Shown here piece by piece: positions 38,801 through 51,615 of a stretch of DNA of 64,000 nucleotides; position 1 is the stretch's first letter, and the number at the start of each line of letters is the position of its first letter. The notes under the pieces are model-generated. The model was not told the DNA's origin. It saw nothing but the letters and a program-made list of their open reading frames with translations, and made no database searches. Position numbers and translations under genes: made by a program. Source of the stretch: Burhinus oedicnemus (lineage: Eukaryota; Chordata; Aves; Charadriiformes; Burhinidae); the NCBI GenBank assembly GCA_008921705.1, contig VFFE01009168.1, positions 59,517 to 123,516 of the forward strand. Reading direction: 5' to 3'.

Positions 38801-41800
38801 GGGATGCTGCATACGGATGCAGGAACTGAAATCCAGCCCTCTGCACTAGGGACACTCTCAGCCATCTGCAGCCTCATTAGACTATAGTCTGTAGTGGCTC
38901 ACAACTCCTCCAGAACAGAACAACCCTCTTTAGTAGCTGCACAAGTCCCTTGGAAACGCTGCACAGATGAAGGGATTCAGACAAAGAGCCCATTGACCAT
39001 GAAAAGGACAGTAACAGTGTTTAAAGGTTAAGAAATCAGAGGGGGAGGTAATTCTCTGGTATCTCACCAAAGTAGCATAAAGCTAGCATGTTGGTCAAGA
39101 TCAGCCCATTTTTTTTGGATGGGTGAGATATTAGTAATTTCTTACATGAGCTCCCACCTGGAAATCGACCCCAGCTGTGTGCAGTACTGTGTAACTATGT
39201 GGGTGCACACAGCCTGTTCCCAAAGTCCTAACAGTAGCATCAGGCGTGTCTAAAGCTATACCCCACCGCCTCCTTCTCAGCAATATATGGGTCCTGGACG
39301 TGCAAGGCACCTGTCACCACAATACCCAGTGATGTTAGTCCAGCAGGAAAAGATTCAGAGCCTGCCAGCTATTTATTTACCTTCCCTTTTGTGCACAAAC
39401 CCTTCCTCCTGAGCTCAAGGCAGCACACCTGGTCCACCAGTATCAAAGGGCTACTTGCACCTTAGTTCCCCTCCCAGTCTGCAACCGAACACACCATTTT
39501 CAGCATGAGGGCCTGCCTTGCCTTCTCCCAGCTGGTTCTGCAGGTCAGCCCAAGCCCTGTTTGCCAAAGGGCAGGACGCTGCTGCAGCTGTTGGGCTCAG
39601 CCACCCTGCTGTTCTCCCTTTCTGGAGCCATGAACACAGAGACATGCAACAGTTTTCTTACAAATAAAATGTTACAGAAAATAATCCATTTTAGGAGTAG
39701 GAGCAGCAACACGAGCTCGCAGTGGCTGTCTCCCCTTCCCCTTCCTCTCCCCTGCATACTCTGCGTCTGCTGCTATCCCTTCCAATATTTGTTTCAATTC
39801 TTCCGCTTCAAGGGCTTCTAAAATTACAAGCCAGGACTTGTCCTCAGAAAAAGGCACAAGAGGGATCACCATCTGCCTTGTCCCCCTGACTACATTAGTA
39901 CCCTTTGCCTCTGAACTGACCCCAGTATGACTTTAACAAATACTATAATTGCTGGACCTATTAGTATTCACACAAAACGCCGTGCCCTCATTCCCCATTC
40001 CAGCCATCCCATGCCCCTACTGTATTGGCAGGTCACATACACAGTGCTTTTGAAAAACAAGAGACATTTCACCTAAGAGTTTAGCTGGGGGAAACACTGA
40101 CCAGATTCCGTTCGCACCTTTGTCATCTGCATCTTTGACCTTCTCTACCTCAGTTTGTCCCTACCTCTGTCTCTCCCCCTGGACACACGCACACACACTT
40201 TGGTCCTACCCGCTTTTGATAAAGAAAGGGCTACGAAGCTCTGTTGTTTGAGAAGCACATATGGGTTCTAGGGTAAAAGGCACATAAATGCAGTGGCATG
40301 ATTATCCATGGTCCTTCCTCAGCCCATTAAGAAGCAGTAAGTAGATGCTGGCACAGAGAAGATACCGACTGCACAGCATCTGTCAAAGTTCATTAGTTTA
40401 CCAAGATTAACGGATCATTGGGCATACTTTTTTGGCAAAGAAAAACCATCAGACTTGTGATTTGCAGGTCTCAAAGTGAGGGGACAGCTTCCCATCGCCA
40501 GTCACATTCCACACACCAGATGGTCAAGAGAATTAGATGTCCCGGCCTGGCACCAGAGAGCATGATCTGTACTGGCTTTTGGGGACTCCCAAACACAGGT
40601 GGATTATGAAGCTAGCCATGGGGGAGGCCAGGAGGCAATGAAGATCATGAACTGAACAGTCATGTTGTTTAATGGTACTTGACGCGGACACTTTAAGACC
40701 AAATTTGACTCAGAAGTGATTCTACAAGTCATCAGACAACATTCTAATATAATGACATTAACTAAAACAGATTGAGGAAGGCAAGACAGGAGGAAGGCGA
40801 GGGATGGTTTTTTCATGGAACAGCTAGCCTGGATTTCCCATGTAACATCATCTGTTCAGCCATCTTTCCTTTTGCCTCACCACCCTTCTGCCCCTGCTCT
40901 CCATTTCATGACAAAGAATTCATACCTGAATGGGACTTCCTCCTCTGGGAACTCCATGTAGTATCGGATGAAGAATCGCTCTGAGTCCTCTCGCTCCCCA
41001 TCGGCAACGATGCTTCCGTTGAGCTTGATGATAGATGGCAACCTGCATGCAGACACCATACAGTCAGCGAGAAACCCAGACAGGATGATCAACAAGACCA
41101 TCAAAAGGTACGTGCCACAACATTAACACACCAGGAGAATCCTGCCAGGTAGCTTACACCTCAGTCCCCTTGAGAGAGAGCAGGCAAGTTCCATGCAGTT
41201 TCTCTAAGCATGTTCAAAACTAATTATTTTCATCTTGGCACATATATGCATCATGTGCACAGGCATGTATGAGACTCAAAAAATTCTCTGAGACGTAGAG
41301 AAGTTAGACTTAATATTTCCACTATTTCTGCTTTCCCACACAATAAAAAAAAGCTCAAATCTTTCTGAGCAGTGAATTCATACAAAACCCCATCTCCTAA
41401 CAGGCTCTTCCTCCAATTACCCACTCCCAGCCATTCACTGCCATGTAATGCTTCTGCTGAGCAGAATAAACAAGCAACAGACCTGGCTATTAGCAGCTTC
41501 CTGCGTTCCTCGGTGGTGTAGGACTGCAGCAAAGGGATTCCTAGCAATTTCACTTCCTCAAGCTTGGGAAAAGAATTTAACTTGTCAATGTCTTCCCAGC
41601 AATGCAGACCTGCTCAGGAGAAAACACTTGCTTAAACAAACACAGATAATACATCGTGTATCCAAGACAATCAGATGCAGTCAAAGAACATATGTGACAG
41701 GCAAACATCAGCTGCTGTTTCTTTGAGAAGTCGGCTTTTTGTTCATGATGTGCTGCAAAAAATGTCCTTAATTTGCTTACAAGACAGAGTAGTTTAAATT

Positions 41801-44800
41801 CTCTCACGCTGTTTTGTATGTCTAGAAGGATGATCTCCATGGCTAATTAGGGAGCGTAGTTTTTTATGGATCATTCAGTCTTTGGCCTCACTGCTGAGGA
41901 CTGACTCGCATCAGTTATGATGGCTGCACCTATAAAGGGACGCTGCCTTAAGTAGTATTAAAGTCATCAGGACTTCCGCCATTCTAGGCACCACTAAATA
42001 GCCATCAAATGGCTTTACCTCGCACACACGACCACCTCGGGTCCCGTTTCCGCTCATGACCCAATGGTAAAACAGTCCCAGAAGCCATCCGGCCATTTAA
42101 TGAAAAAGGCTTTAACTCAATTTCAGCCCCCTCAAGAACTGACATTTGGGATAACAAGGCAATCAGAAAGGGTAATATAAAAAAGCTGAGGATGGAGCAA
42201 CAGTACAGCCCTGATGGTGTGGCAAGATCAACACTACTCGTCTTTGCTTCTCTTTGCTGTGACTGCAGAAACGTTTACCGCAATGCTTTTCCAATGACTG
42301 TTCTAGAAGCTTACACTGGCAACGCAAGCTAGAAAACTGGTTTCTCCGAACAATATTCAACAGCTTCACCCACACAGTACAGAAAATGTGAAAAAACAGA
42401 AAAATTATTGGTTCAAACAAAATCAGGGGTCTCATTTGAGCTAAACCTGTCAGAAAATGCCAAGTTCAAGCCCAAACTGTGTGTCACAACCACAACTCAG
42501 AAGGAGCTCTTTTCAGAGCAGAAACAAAACTCCTCTAAGTGTCACAGCACTGCGTGCGAGGCAGGCAGAAAGAGTTGCCTTTCCCCATAGCGCTCGAAAC
42601 ACCTCTGCCAAGGTCATGTATGCCTAAAGCCATCCTCCAAGGAATCAGCATCAGCCACGTTTACAGACAAACTGAGTAAAAGTTTGTGACAGGAGAACTC
42701 TTCCATGTGATCTCTAGGGCGCAATGTCACTGAACAGTGCCTGGTAACTCTCTGAATCACGTTGCTCTGAAAGGGCCAAAAGCTCTTGCAGCTGGGACAC
42801 AGCTAGTGCAGAGAGACAACCATCTCTGAAGAAGAAAATGCTGTCAGCCATGGCATCCACCTCAGCAGGAAATTCTGTTCATCCCTTCATGACCCTGTTG
42901 CGCTATAACTTCACTAAAAACCATTATCTTTAGGCTCATCCCTGATGTCTACTAAACTCAAAGAGCTTGCAAAAAGCAGTACCAGTGTGGAGTCTTCACG
43001 TGACAGAATTTTGGAGTGCAGCGGCTTTCCCTAAAAAATACAATAAATTTAACATGCTCCTTGGGATTTCTGTTTGACTTTCAGCTCCTAAAACATCAGA
43101 ATGCGATACAGAATCCAGAGTTCTTAAATACCTGGCATCAAAATCGCAAAACTACTTACCACAGGAGCACTTGCTCCTCAGTGAGACAGTGCTTTCAAAT
43201 CCAGCTTAACAGGCTTTTCTTCCTCTCATTAGGTTTAAGCTTTTATTATAGGGATTCCTTGATGCTTACATTGCAGAGCATGTTAATAAAGTACTTTCTA
43301 CCTGGGCTAATGCTTAACTATCGTTTGCACAGCATATAAAGCCGTAAAGAACAAAAGATGATGCATTAAGTACTCCTGCAGAAGAACTTCTGGTGTATGT
43401 GTCATCTCACAAACACGTCACAGCCCTCAGGAGCTGCCCTGCAGCTCCCTCTCTCTGAGTGCAGGGTGCCCTTCCCAATACACCAAATGCTTATTCTGTT
43501 TCTGGAGCATCAGATGAAAATTCTCTGGGGCTGAAATGTAAAAGCAGACTTGAGCATAACTTGTGGTGATCTTCGAGTAACTAAGGAGAGTTGACAGACA
43601 GCTTTTGCTGGTGAATGCTCAGCCCTTACATGCCACATACCTACACATACGCTCATTTACCCAGGATAAAACCAGGAATAAAAAGCAAATGGGATTCTTT
43701 CATCCCCCCAAACATTTATTTATCCTTCTCCAGCCAGGAGCACCTGAGGCAGGGACAGGAAACAGTGGGAAACTACTAACGTAAAAATCCTTTGCCAGCA
43801 AATTTTGAATAACTGCCAGTCCACGCTACTCTGACTCATCTTTTAGATAACAACTAACTACCAAAAGCAGCAGGTAGAGCCCACAGAGATGGGCAAGTTG
43901 ATTTCTTGCCTGTTTTTCTCTCCTAACGTTACATTCTTCAGGTCAGTGCACTTCAGTACATCTGGTTGTGTGGCCCTGCATTAGCACCATTAGGAAACTG
44001 GACTTCAACATGACAGGTCTGTCGGGACTACATTTATCATCAGCTTTTTGATTCTGCCGAGAAGCCAGGATAGATTAGAAAAAAGGTCACTGGGTGTTTT
44101 CATTTCTGCTGCAACAACAGAACCATCCCAAAGGTTTAGGCTCTTGCTCAGCACTTCTGCCTTCACCTGCCCTCTCTCATACTTTGCAGGAAGCAATGCT
44201 GACTGCAGGCTACTTCTTGCTAACACAGGCCTAAGAAGCAATCACCCCAAGGCCAAAGTTTCAAAGAGCTTTACAAAGCAAGTGTGTTTTTCACCTACAC
44301 AGGAGTAGAGACTGATCAACCACTGTCCCCTATGCTGAGAACAAAAAGCATACTGCTTCCAGACTCTCACCTGACTTGTGCAAATTGATGGATCGCAGGT
44401 TGGGGAACAGCCTTGCTAGGGAATCTTCTGACTCTTCAATGGTCGTGAGGTTGTTATTAGCCAGAATAAGTGTGTCCAGTGATGGAAACATAATTCCCAA
44501 TTTTCGAATTTCAGTCCAGTCTTGAAGATTATTGTCAGTTATGTGGAGTAATTTGAGAGACTGACAGCAAACCGGAGAACAAGACACTGTTTCATAGTCA
44601 TTAAGGCACAGGAAAAGCTCCTCCAAGCTGCACAGGGGAAGAAAGATCATATCATCATCTCAACATACCTTCAGAAATGGCTACCATCTCAGGCACAGGG
44701 ACATGCATATGCAATTTTAACATGACCTTCTGCAACGGCTCTTACGTGATTTGAAACCTTGGTGTAGAGAATACCTCTGAGCACTCCAAATGGAGTGTTT

Positions 44801-47800
44801 CAACTACATCTCTGCTGCCACCTGTAAACTTCCTCCACAGATGAAAACCACTCTAAGCGTTCCCCTAGCCTCCCAGTATTAATTGTGTAACAGATTGCTC
44901 GGGGTGGAGTTGCACATTTGTGCCCAACAAGCCACCAACCCAACTCCAATAGTGATCGGTACCAGCTCTCAATGCTGACCATTTAATTTAAAAAGGTGTT
45001 TTTATACAACACAGATGACCCTTTTTTCCCCCTACATTGCTGGTTCTGCCAAAGACTCCTGTTAAATAAAGAACAGGTTCCACTGAGTTTTCAGATGACT
45101 AAACTAGCTCCCCTAATCCCAGGAAAGCATACACTGGCCACACAGGATATACTGCTGCCATCATCTCCACTTACAAAGCTGTAAGAAGAGGAATCTGTTA
45201 TCAAAATGAAGCCACCAAGGACATTCGGGGAAGAGGAATGCCACTGCCAAGGTGGACTGTGGCCAAGCCACAGAAATCAACACTTTTGCACAGAAAAGCA
45301 TGATGAAATATTACTTGACAAGTGGCCAAACCCTCAGACTTACATCCCATTCAAAAGCTATTAGTACAGGTATGCACTGCACCATTCATTCTGCAGTGAC
45401 TCAGAGAAAAGCGTGTCACCTCCTACATTGTTGGGATGATTATCCATCTCTGGTATTTAGATTTGAACAAGAAGCCCTGGGCTTTGCAGCACCACACAAG
45501 TTCAGCTTTTAGGACAATGTAAAGCATTCCCCTGGCCAGTTCCCAAGCTCCCAAACGAAACAAATTCCCTTTTTCTCTACCAATCATGTTTGCATCCTCA
45601 CACCCCTCTCATCCTTCACCATGTGATTTGATAAGCCAGCCTGGACCTGCGTGCAGTGAGCACCCCTTTCTATGCCCAACTCCCCATGCTTACTCTGGTA
45701 ATTCCTGCAGGATTGTGTGGACTGTTTCCCAGGAAGCTTTGCTGTTGTTGAGCACAAGTTTGCGAACACCAGCGAAAGACCCAGCACACGTTCTCTCTAA
45801 AACGGACAAACTGAGAGGGTTGGAACTCAAGTTTAGAAACTCCAAGTGGGGAACGTTGGACACAATTTTACTGACCTACGTGGGGAGGGAAAAAAAGAGA
45901 AAGAAAGAAATGCGTATCAGGCAGTAATCGGACCTCATGCAATAATATCTCGTCTCCTAAAAGGGGGCCCTTCAGAATCACCACAAGCCAAAGAAATCAT
46001 ATAGGGGAAAAAACAAGGCTTCTGAATAACTACCTGTAATTCATACTCCAGCTATTCACTGATCTAGATTGATTGGTTAATTGCTCATTCACCTCAACAG
46101 TTCATTTAATTACATTCTCCGAGCAGCTTGATAAGAAAAAGCCAGTCTCTTGGGAAAGGTCATAAAATCCACCTCAAGACCAAGCTTAAGCAGCAGCATG
46201 TTACAGGACCCAGCATGCCATACCCCTCTTTTAGTAGTGAGGCAATGGGCACATCTCTTGAGTTTATGGCCAACAGTCTGACCATTTGCTCAGCTTTCCA
46301 CTGCTCCCCACTAGCCACAGACCTCGCCATTTTGCCCAGCGTAAAAGACAGATAAAAGCTCACTGTACATATGCAATAAATTTCTGATTCGATTTCATTA
46401 GTTTGAAAACAGCAGCTTTCTTACAATCAATCCAAATGTTTAGGTAACTCTGCTTGGGGCTACTTTCTCTTTTTGTGCGTACATATATGCACCTGAGGGC
46501 AAAGTAGCAGACAGGTAAGGAAGAAAGATGAAGAAAGAGAAAGAAAAGCCAGAGACGATGACTGTACAGCTCTGGAGTGCAGGATACATAATAGACCGTG
46601 TGATCAGGGTAGATGCTGGCCTAGATACTGCCAATACACAGAAAGATACAGGAACACGTTATTTAGATGATCAATTTGTAGTCACCTAATAACGACTAAG
46701 TGAACAGAGCAGCCAGGCAGCATCAATTCGTAAAGAACACGTCACGTCAATCTAATTTTCCTCTTCGACTGGCTAACTGATTCAGTGGGAAATAGTATAA
46801 GGGAATGACAGCTTCCGATGCTATCCGCACACCAGTCACATAGGCAAACTGAGGACTTACAGTGCCTAGGATATCACTGTAAGTTAAGAGTTCAATACAA
46901 AGCCAGCAGGCATACCAAGGGAGTGTTCTGGCAGAATAATACCTGTTATGCTTTCAATGACCAAAATAATTGAAAACTATGTGTTTTCTTAACCTGCGGG
47001 TGACACTAAGGTGCGGAAAGGCTGACATCACATTGCGGTACAAGCCAAAGCAAAGCCGTCTGAAACCTGTAAGATGGAAGTTCAGTTCAAGGATAGTCAA
47101 AGCACTAACAATGGGGGAAAAAGACATTCACCCAGAAAATTATTGAGAGTCAGAAAACACCTGGCTAGAGAGCTCCTTTACCAAGCGATTGGGATAGGGG
47201 GAGATGGGGGAGATGGGGCAGACCATGACATGCATAGGTCAGTAACAGGGCCCATTGCTAGCAAAGGGCAACTGTCTCAGGCGGAGGCTGAATTCAAATG
47301 TTGCATACGTGATGCTGGAGGTAATTAGTCTGCCTCACTTTGCACCGATGAAGCCTCAACTTAGGTGATGTCATGTTTTGGGCACTTCTTAGAAATGAAG
47401 TAGACAAACTGGAATGACATCACAGCAACAAAATCAACAGGATTTTGAAAAAATGGTCTACAATGAACAACTGGAAGAACTGGATTTTTTCAGTATTATA
47501 CTAAAATAGGAAAAAAAGACATGAAGAAAATAGGACATAGGAAAAAGAGACATTCTTGGACAGTATAAAAGGCTGTCATATAAAGAACAGTGATGAATGC
47601 TCCTTCATGCCTGCTGAGAACAGGGCAGGGAGTAATTGCTTAAATTGCAGCATGGGAGACTTAAGTTACATAGTTTAGACTATGAGGTTATTAGCTAAGC
47701 ATGGGAACAGGCTACCCAGGGATCTGGAATCCCCATCACTAGCAGTTTTTAAGAGTCAGGTAGATATTTATCTGTTGTGGATGGGCTATAAGAACTTAAT

Positions 47801-50800
47801 CCCATCTCAGAGGAAGGGGCCAAAGTACACGGAAAACCTTTCATTTCCTGCTTTACTGTGGCTCATGCAGAAGCCAGCAAATTGTGCTGTCCAGGGTAGC
47901 CCAAACAGATCGAACAAATAGCAGGGCGCAAGGGAGGCAGCTTGCGAGTGACAAGCTCTCCCAGCTGCTTACCAGATGTGAGGTGAGCCCCACTGAGAGT
48001 AAGAGGCAGAACAGGGGGCGAAGAGACAGCACCTCATTACTGTAGGAGGGGCCCTTTGGGGTCAGAATAAAACAAGCCAGGAGACACCATCCCAGTTCTT
48101 AGCAGATAAGCCCTCAAGTACAAAACCATCTTCCCTAGGTCTCATCTCAACGGACAAGCATAAGAACTCTCTCCCACCCGCTCAGCTAATACCTTGTAGG
48201 CTACCAAAGAAATAACAGGAATAGGGAAACATATCCCACTTCTGACTTTGCAACCCCTGTGCCAGAGCTGGAGCCTTTCCGCAAACACCGAGCTCACTAC
48301 CTGTTTAAAGACATAGGAGCTTGATGCAACATAAACACATGATAATTTTTATGTTGCGCATCCTGTTTTTTTCCATGTATTTCCAACAATAAACACTACT
48401 ATAAAATCAGAACACAAGCCAGTGAGGAACTGTTAACAACACTTGAACAGATTGCGATTGTTTTACTCGTATTACATGGCATTTATCTAGCATATTTCAT
48501 CCAAACACTTCAGTGGATTTTACAATAGCATTTAGCATTAATTAATGAGGCCTCAGAAATATCCTTTGAGGTAAATGTCATTAAACCTGTTTGCAGATAG
48601 GGAAACAAAAACGGAGAGAGAATAAATACCTTGCCCAGCATCACAGAATTGGTGGCAAAGCTGGGAATCAACTCCCATTACCCAGTCCCCCTCAGTTCTT
48701 ACTCTGTTATAAACTGCATTGATCATTAACCTCTTGACATAAGAAATGCCAGTTCCAGTGCTTTACGTGATAAAAAAAAATATATCTATTTGTCACCCAC
48801 AGGCCAAGACTGTAAGTCATGAGGTAAATGGAGCGAAGTGCCCAAATGGATCAAATTAATCATGTTTATTGCTCAGTTGTTGTCAAAGTAAATAAGCATC
48901 AGCTTCAAAGATGAGAAAGAAGCCACAAAAAATGGAAATCTCTCTCCTTTAAACGAACAAAGTACTCTTATATCCTGCAATGCGTTTGCAGTCATAGTAA
49001 TAGCCCTAAAAGTTATTCAGAAAGATGCACATGTAACCATTTTACCTCATGCCAGTCTTCCAGTTTATTGTCAGAAAGATCTAGCTCAGACACATGAGCA
49101 CAGAAGGCAGCGATTTCATTCTCATCCCCTGCACAGGTTATGCCACAGCTGTTCAGTACTAGCACGCTTGGAAGGTTGAGGCGATCTGAAACAGGGAAAA
49201 AGAAAAGATGTCCTCTGGTCAGCATTGCATTGCTTAGTTACATAAGGTAACAACAAGCACAAACAAGCATGACATTCAGCAAAAGAAAGGATCTACCAGT
49301 TATTCCACAATTTGCACCTATTTAAGGATGTCAGGATAAACATGGATTTTATGACAAGTGACCAACATCAATCAAGAAGCCTTCTGGTGTCTAAACATGA
49401 AGTACCACTCAGTATCAGTGCTCTTCAGTTACTACATGTACTTCTGTCCACATCGCAGCGAGGATGGGCCAAGTCCTTCCTACTTTATAGTATGTCTCGT
49501 ATCAGTTCTTGCCAGAGCTTATGCTCTTCCCCCGGCATCTGTTACTACAGATAGGATACAGGACTAGGTGGACCGTTAGTTGTACACAGTCAGACTCCCT
49601 TATCCTCTTGTACTTAGCCCACTTGGGGTTAGGAACGGCAAGGACATATTTAACATTTCTAAGCTTTCCCTTTTCAACAATGTAGAATGTTTAGCATTCT
49701 TACATCCTGGAAAAACTTAGGTCTCTACTCCGACTTTTACGTTTCTACTTCGATTTTGCTCTAGTTTCTTCTCACACGGGTAAATGTTACCGCAGCCATT
49801 TCACAAACAAGGACTTGGATCTCAATCATAGCCTGATTTGTTAAGGCCAAAACATGACAAAGTTAAAGCTGTGGATTTGTAACAGGAAACCATTTCAACA
49901 CAAGAAATCCACATTTAGGGAAAGCAAGCCAGCAGTCTTACACTGTTTCACATACAATACAGCTCTCCCACCTCTGTGGAGTATCAAAATCTTAAAATTT
50001 AACAATAAGCTTTTTCCTGAAAAGGTGGCTCTTCTTCTCTCTCCTTAATACTTGACAGCTACATGACTAGAAAGGGATTCTAGCAGCAGACAATTATCTG
50101 GAGCGATCTGAGTTTTCACAATGCCTGGCTTGTTAGCGGCTCCTTTAATGGATAGCATTGCACTTCAGGAATTAGTCATGATGTGCTTGCAAGTCACGTC
50201 TTGGTCACATTTTAAGAAACATGTGCCCTCTTTTCAGCATCCAAACAGCTCAGGTAAGTGGGTGCTCGCACACAGGAGAGAGGGCATTGACTGAATATTC
50301 CATCAGGCCAATTTTCTGTTCATGTTAATTTTGATGGACATGTGGTAGTTTTATCCTCAACTGAACTCAGGCCCCTTTTTCTCCTCTGTCAAACTCAGTT
50401 ACTGTAAACTTCATCCAGCTGACTTTCGTGGCTATTTTCCCCTTTAGGGCTGGTTATGATACAGATTGACCTGACAGAAATTTAAACTACTCTTACAGAT
50501 CAAGATGGGCAAGAGGTTCCACAAAGAAGGGGCAGTTCTGGTGGGATAAATGTGAATCTCAGACTCACCTGTACAAACCAAGAAGCAAACACTAACATCA
50601 GAGTGGGAGGGAAGACTAAAGCGTGTCAAATGGATCCAGTTCAAGGAGCAGGAAAGAGCTACACAGATTCTGCAGTCTAGGAGGCTCAAGGACATACATG
50701 AGCAGCACAGCGCTTCACACACACATCTGTCTGAAACTCCCTCGAGGCAGAAAGGTCAGAAGCAAAGGAGAGGGGATTTCTCCATTAGGTCAGCATACGC

Positions 50801-51598
50801 ATGGTCAGAGAGCATTTGATGCCTTGAGAAGAGAGCCAAAGCGAACCACAAATTCGAGTCACTTGTCAGAAAAGTGACTCCAGCCTAGCTGGAGATTCAA
50901 TGACTCATCGCTTGGCTTGAAATATGGTCCACTCCTGTGTAACACTGGACTCCTCCTGTACCTGCAGGCATTGATGCAAGTTGATGGCATGGTGTGACAC
51001 CACTAGTTCGAGGTGTGGACCAACCTCGAATTCAGATCAAGGTGGTGTGTATTTTTTAAGTCATCTCTGTCAAAATACACGTTGTTGCAGCCACTAATAA
51101 AATAGTTAGTACCACTAGTCTGAAGAAAATAAGCTCCAGGGACTGCTGAATCCTCAAAACTCAGCACTGCACAGGGCCTTATTTCTGTCTTTCATTAACA
51201 GGATTTTGATTCTGCTATGCTAGCAATGACAAGGGTAGGGAAACTTACTTGTTTTTTACAGTAACTGGTTCAGTCACTAGATCAACTTTCTGTCTTTGTT
51301 AGATTCCAGTCTCTCAGCTCTTCAGTAAGAAACACATTATGATACATCGTGATGTTTCTTTTTCTGGTCAATTCAGGGTGATTCTTCTTTCAACAGAAGC
51401 AACGACAATGAAGAAATGGATCCCACCCAGAACCTCACAGATGCTCAGAAAGACCAGAACCCTACCTTTCATAGGTGAACCCTGTGGAGTTGCTGGGACA
51501 TGCACCCCCATACCAGGTCCACGACGATACGGGAAGTTCTCGGGGCTGTATTTCTCACAAAGAACTTGCATGAAGCTCCTTCCACTGGGCTGGTCCAT
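35522..51598 (-). CDS. TBCEL: TBCEL, tubulin-folding cofactor E-like protein (complete, 7 coding exons)
   Basis: TBCEL is a cytosolic relative of tubulin-folding cofactor E that lacks the CAP-Gly domain. The family is known to commit tubulin to proteasomal degradation and so to destabilise microtubules. The seven exons below join in phase to 1,275 bases including the stop, giving 424 residues, the same length as I recall for human TBCEL. Residues about 48-280 form leucine-rich repeats (LDLSDN, LNLSSN, LHITDN and LILANN repeat cores). Residues about 330-424 form a ubiquitin-like domain ending KIYVEPRMK. The start ATG has a strong context (A at -3, G at +4). The gene precedes TECTA in the same orientation. 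Confidence 0.97.
35841..40925 (-). other. TBCEL intron 7 (5.1 kb)
   Basis: Intron between exon 7 and the terminal exon. Long open frames seen here match no family I know. No repeat family recognised. Confidence 0.7.
40926..41042 (-). CDS. TBCEL: TBCEL exon 7
   Basis: 117 bases, acceptor ATGCAG, donor GTATGA, phase 2/2. It reads [19 protein letters not shown] and [19 protein letters not shown]. It links the LRR array to the ubiquitin-like domain and matches the LRR-flanking region of the TBCE family. Confidence 0.95.
41483..41609 (-). CDS. TBCEL: TBCEL exon 6: end of LRR array
   Basis: 127 bases, acceptor GAGCAG, donor GTCTGT (weak beyond GT), phase 1 to 2. It reads [19 protein letters not shown], then [19 protein letters not shown] and IA. 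The donor lacks the usual +3 purine/AAG pattern, but the frame and protein junction demand it. Confidence 0.92.
41610..44370 (-). other. TBCEL intron 5 (2.8 kb)
   Basis: AT-richer intron without recognised exon, repeat family or RNA gene. The 440-base intron 6 (41,043-41,482) and the 1.07-kb intron 4 (44,628-45,693) are likewise empty as far as I can see. Confidence 0.7.
44371..44627 (-). CDS. TBCEL: TBCEL exon 5: leucine-rich repeats
   Basis: 257 bases, acceptor GTGCAG, donor GTGAGAG, phase 2 to 1. It reads [47 protein letters not shown] and [14 protein letters not shown], giving further LRR units. Confidence 0.96.
45694..45875 (-). CDS. TBCEL: TBCEL exon 4: leucine-rich repeats
   Basis: 182 bases, acceptor CGTAG, donor GTAAGC, phase 0 to 2. 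It reads [39 protein letters not shown] and [14 protein letters not shown]. No ATG-initiated frame covers it fully, so it is placed by homology and splice sites. Confidence 0.94.
46600..47800 (+). mobile_element. decayed CR1-type LINE (about 1.2 kb) in TBCEL intron 3
   Basis: Several segments occur in LINE order on the plus strand: GTCAATCTAATTTTCCTCTT with CTGATTCAGTGGGAAATAG (46,745-46,797), TGCGGGTGACACTAAGGTG (about 46,995), a GGGCACTTCTTAGAAATG stretch (about 47,379), TTAAATTGCAGCATGGGAG (47,640), and GGAACAGGCTACCCAGGGA followed by ATCCCCATCACTAGCAG (47,703-47,746). These correspond to the reverse-transcriptase 3' half and the 3' region of amniote CR1 elements. The copy is full of indels and stops, so it is old. 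It lies antisense to TBCEL. Limits are approximate. Confidence 0.78.
48455..48720 (+). mobile_element. ancient MIR-like SINE
   Basis: The plus strand shows CAGATAGGGAAACAAAAACG, GAGAGAGAATAAATACCTTG, CCCAGCATCACAGAATTGG and TGGCAAAGCTGGGAATCAAC. This is the recognisable core and 3' part of MIR-type SINEs (gradient of 'gaaactgaggcacagag', 'ttgcccaaggtcaca', 'gcagagctgggaatcaaacc'). The upstream part resembles the version with 'atcCaaagcgctttacaa'. It is heavily diverged. Confidence 0.65.
49046..49185 (-). CDS. TBCEL: TBCEL exon 3: first leucine-rich repeat
   Basis: 140 bases, acceptor TTTCAG, donor GTAAAA, phase 1 to 0. It reads [18 protein letters not shown], then [17 protein letters not shown], the opening of the LRR array. 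Confidence 0.95.
49186..51465 (-). other. TBCEL intron 2 (2.3 kb)
   Basis: Apart from the LINE 3' tail at 49,535-49,615 nothing is recognised. Splice ends are GTAGGG (51,465) and TTTCAG (49,188-49,186). Confidence 0.65.
49535..49615 (+). mobile_element. ancient L3/CR1-type LINE 3' tail
   Basis: The segment GGATACAGGACTAGGTGGAC, CGTTAGTTGTACACAGTCAG and ACTCCCTTATCCTCTTGTA parallels the conserved LINE 3' tail 'ggatactgggctagatgga', 'tggtctgacccagta', 'tcttatgttc'. It lies in TBCEL intron 2, antisense to the gene. Confidence 0.6.
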
Positions 51599-51615
51599 GC
51601 TCCCTTCTTGGACTT
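51466..51615 (-). CDS. TBCEL: TBCEL exon 2: start codon
   Basis: Acceptor CTAG at 51,616-51,617, then 17 bases of 5' UTR, then ATG at 51,598. Coding 133 bases, donor GTAGGG at 51,465, phase 1. It reads [20 protein letters not shown] and ends [10 protein letters not shown], the N-terminus of TBCEL. Confidence 0.95.
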
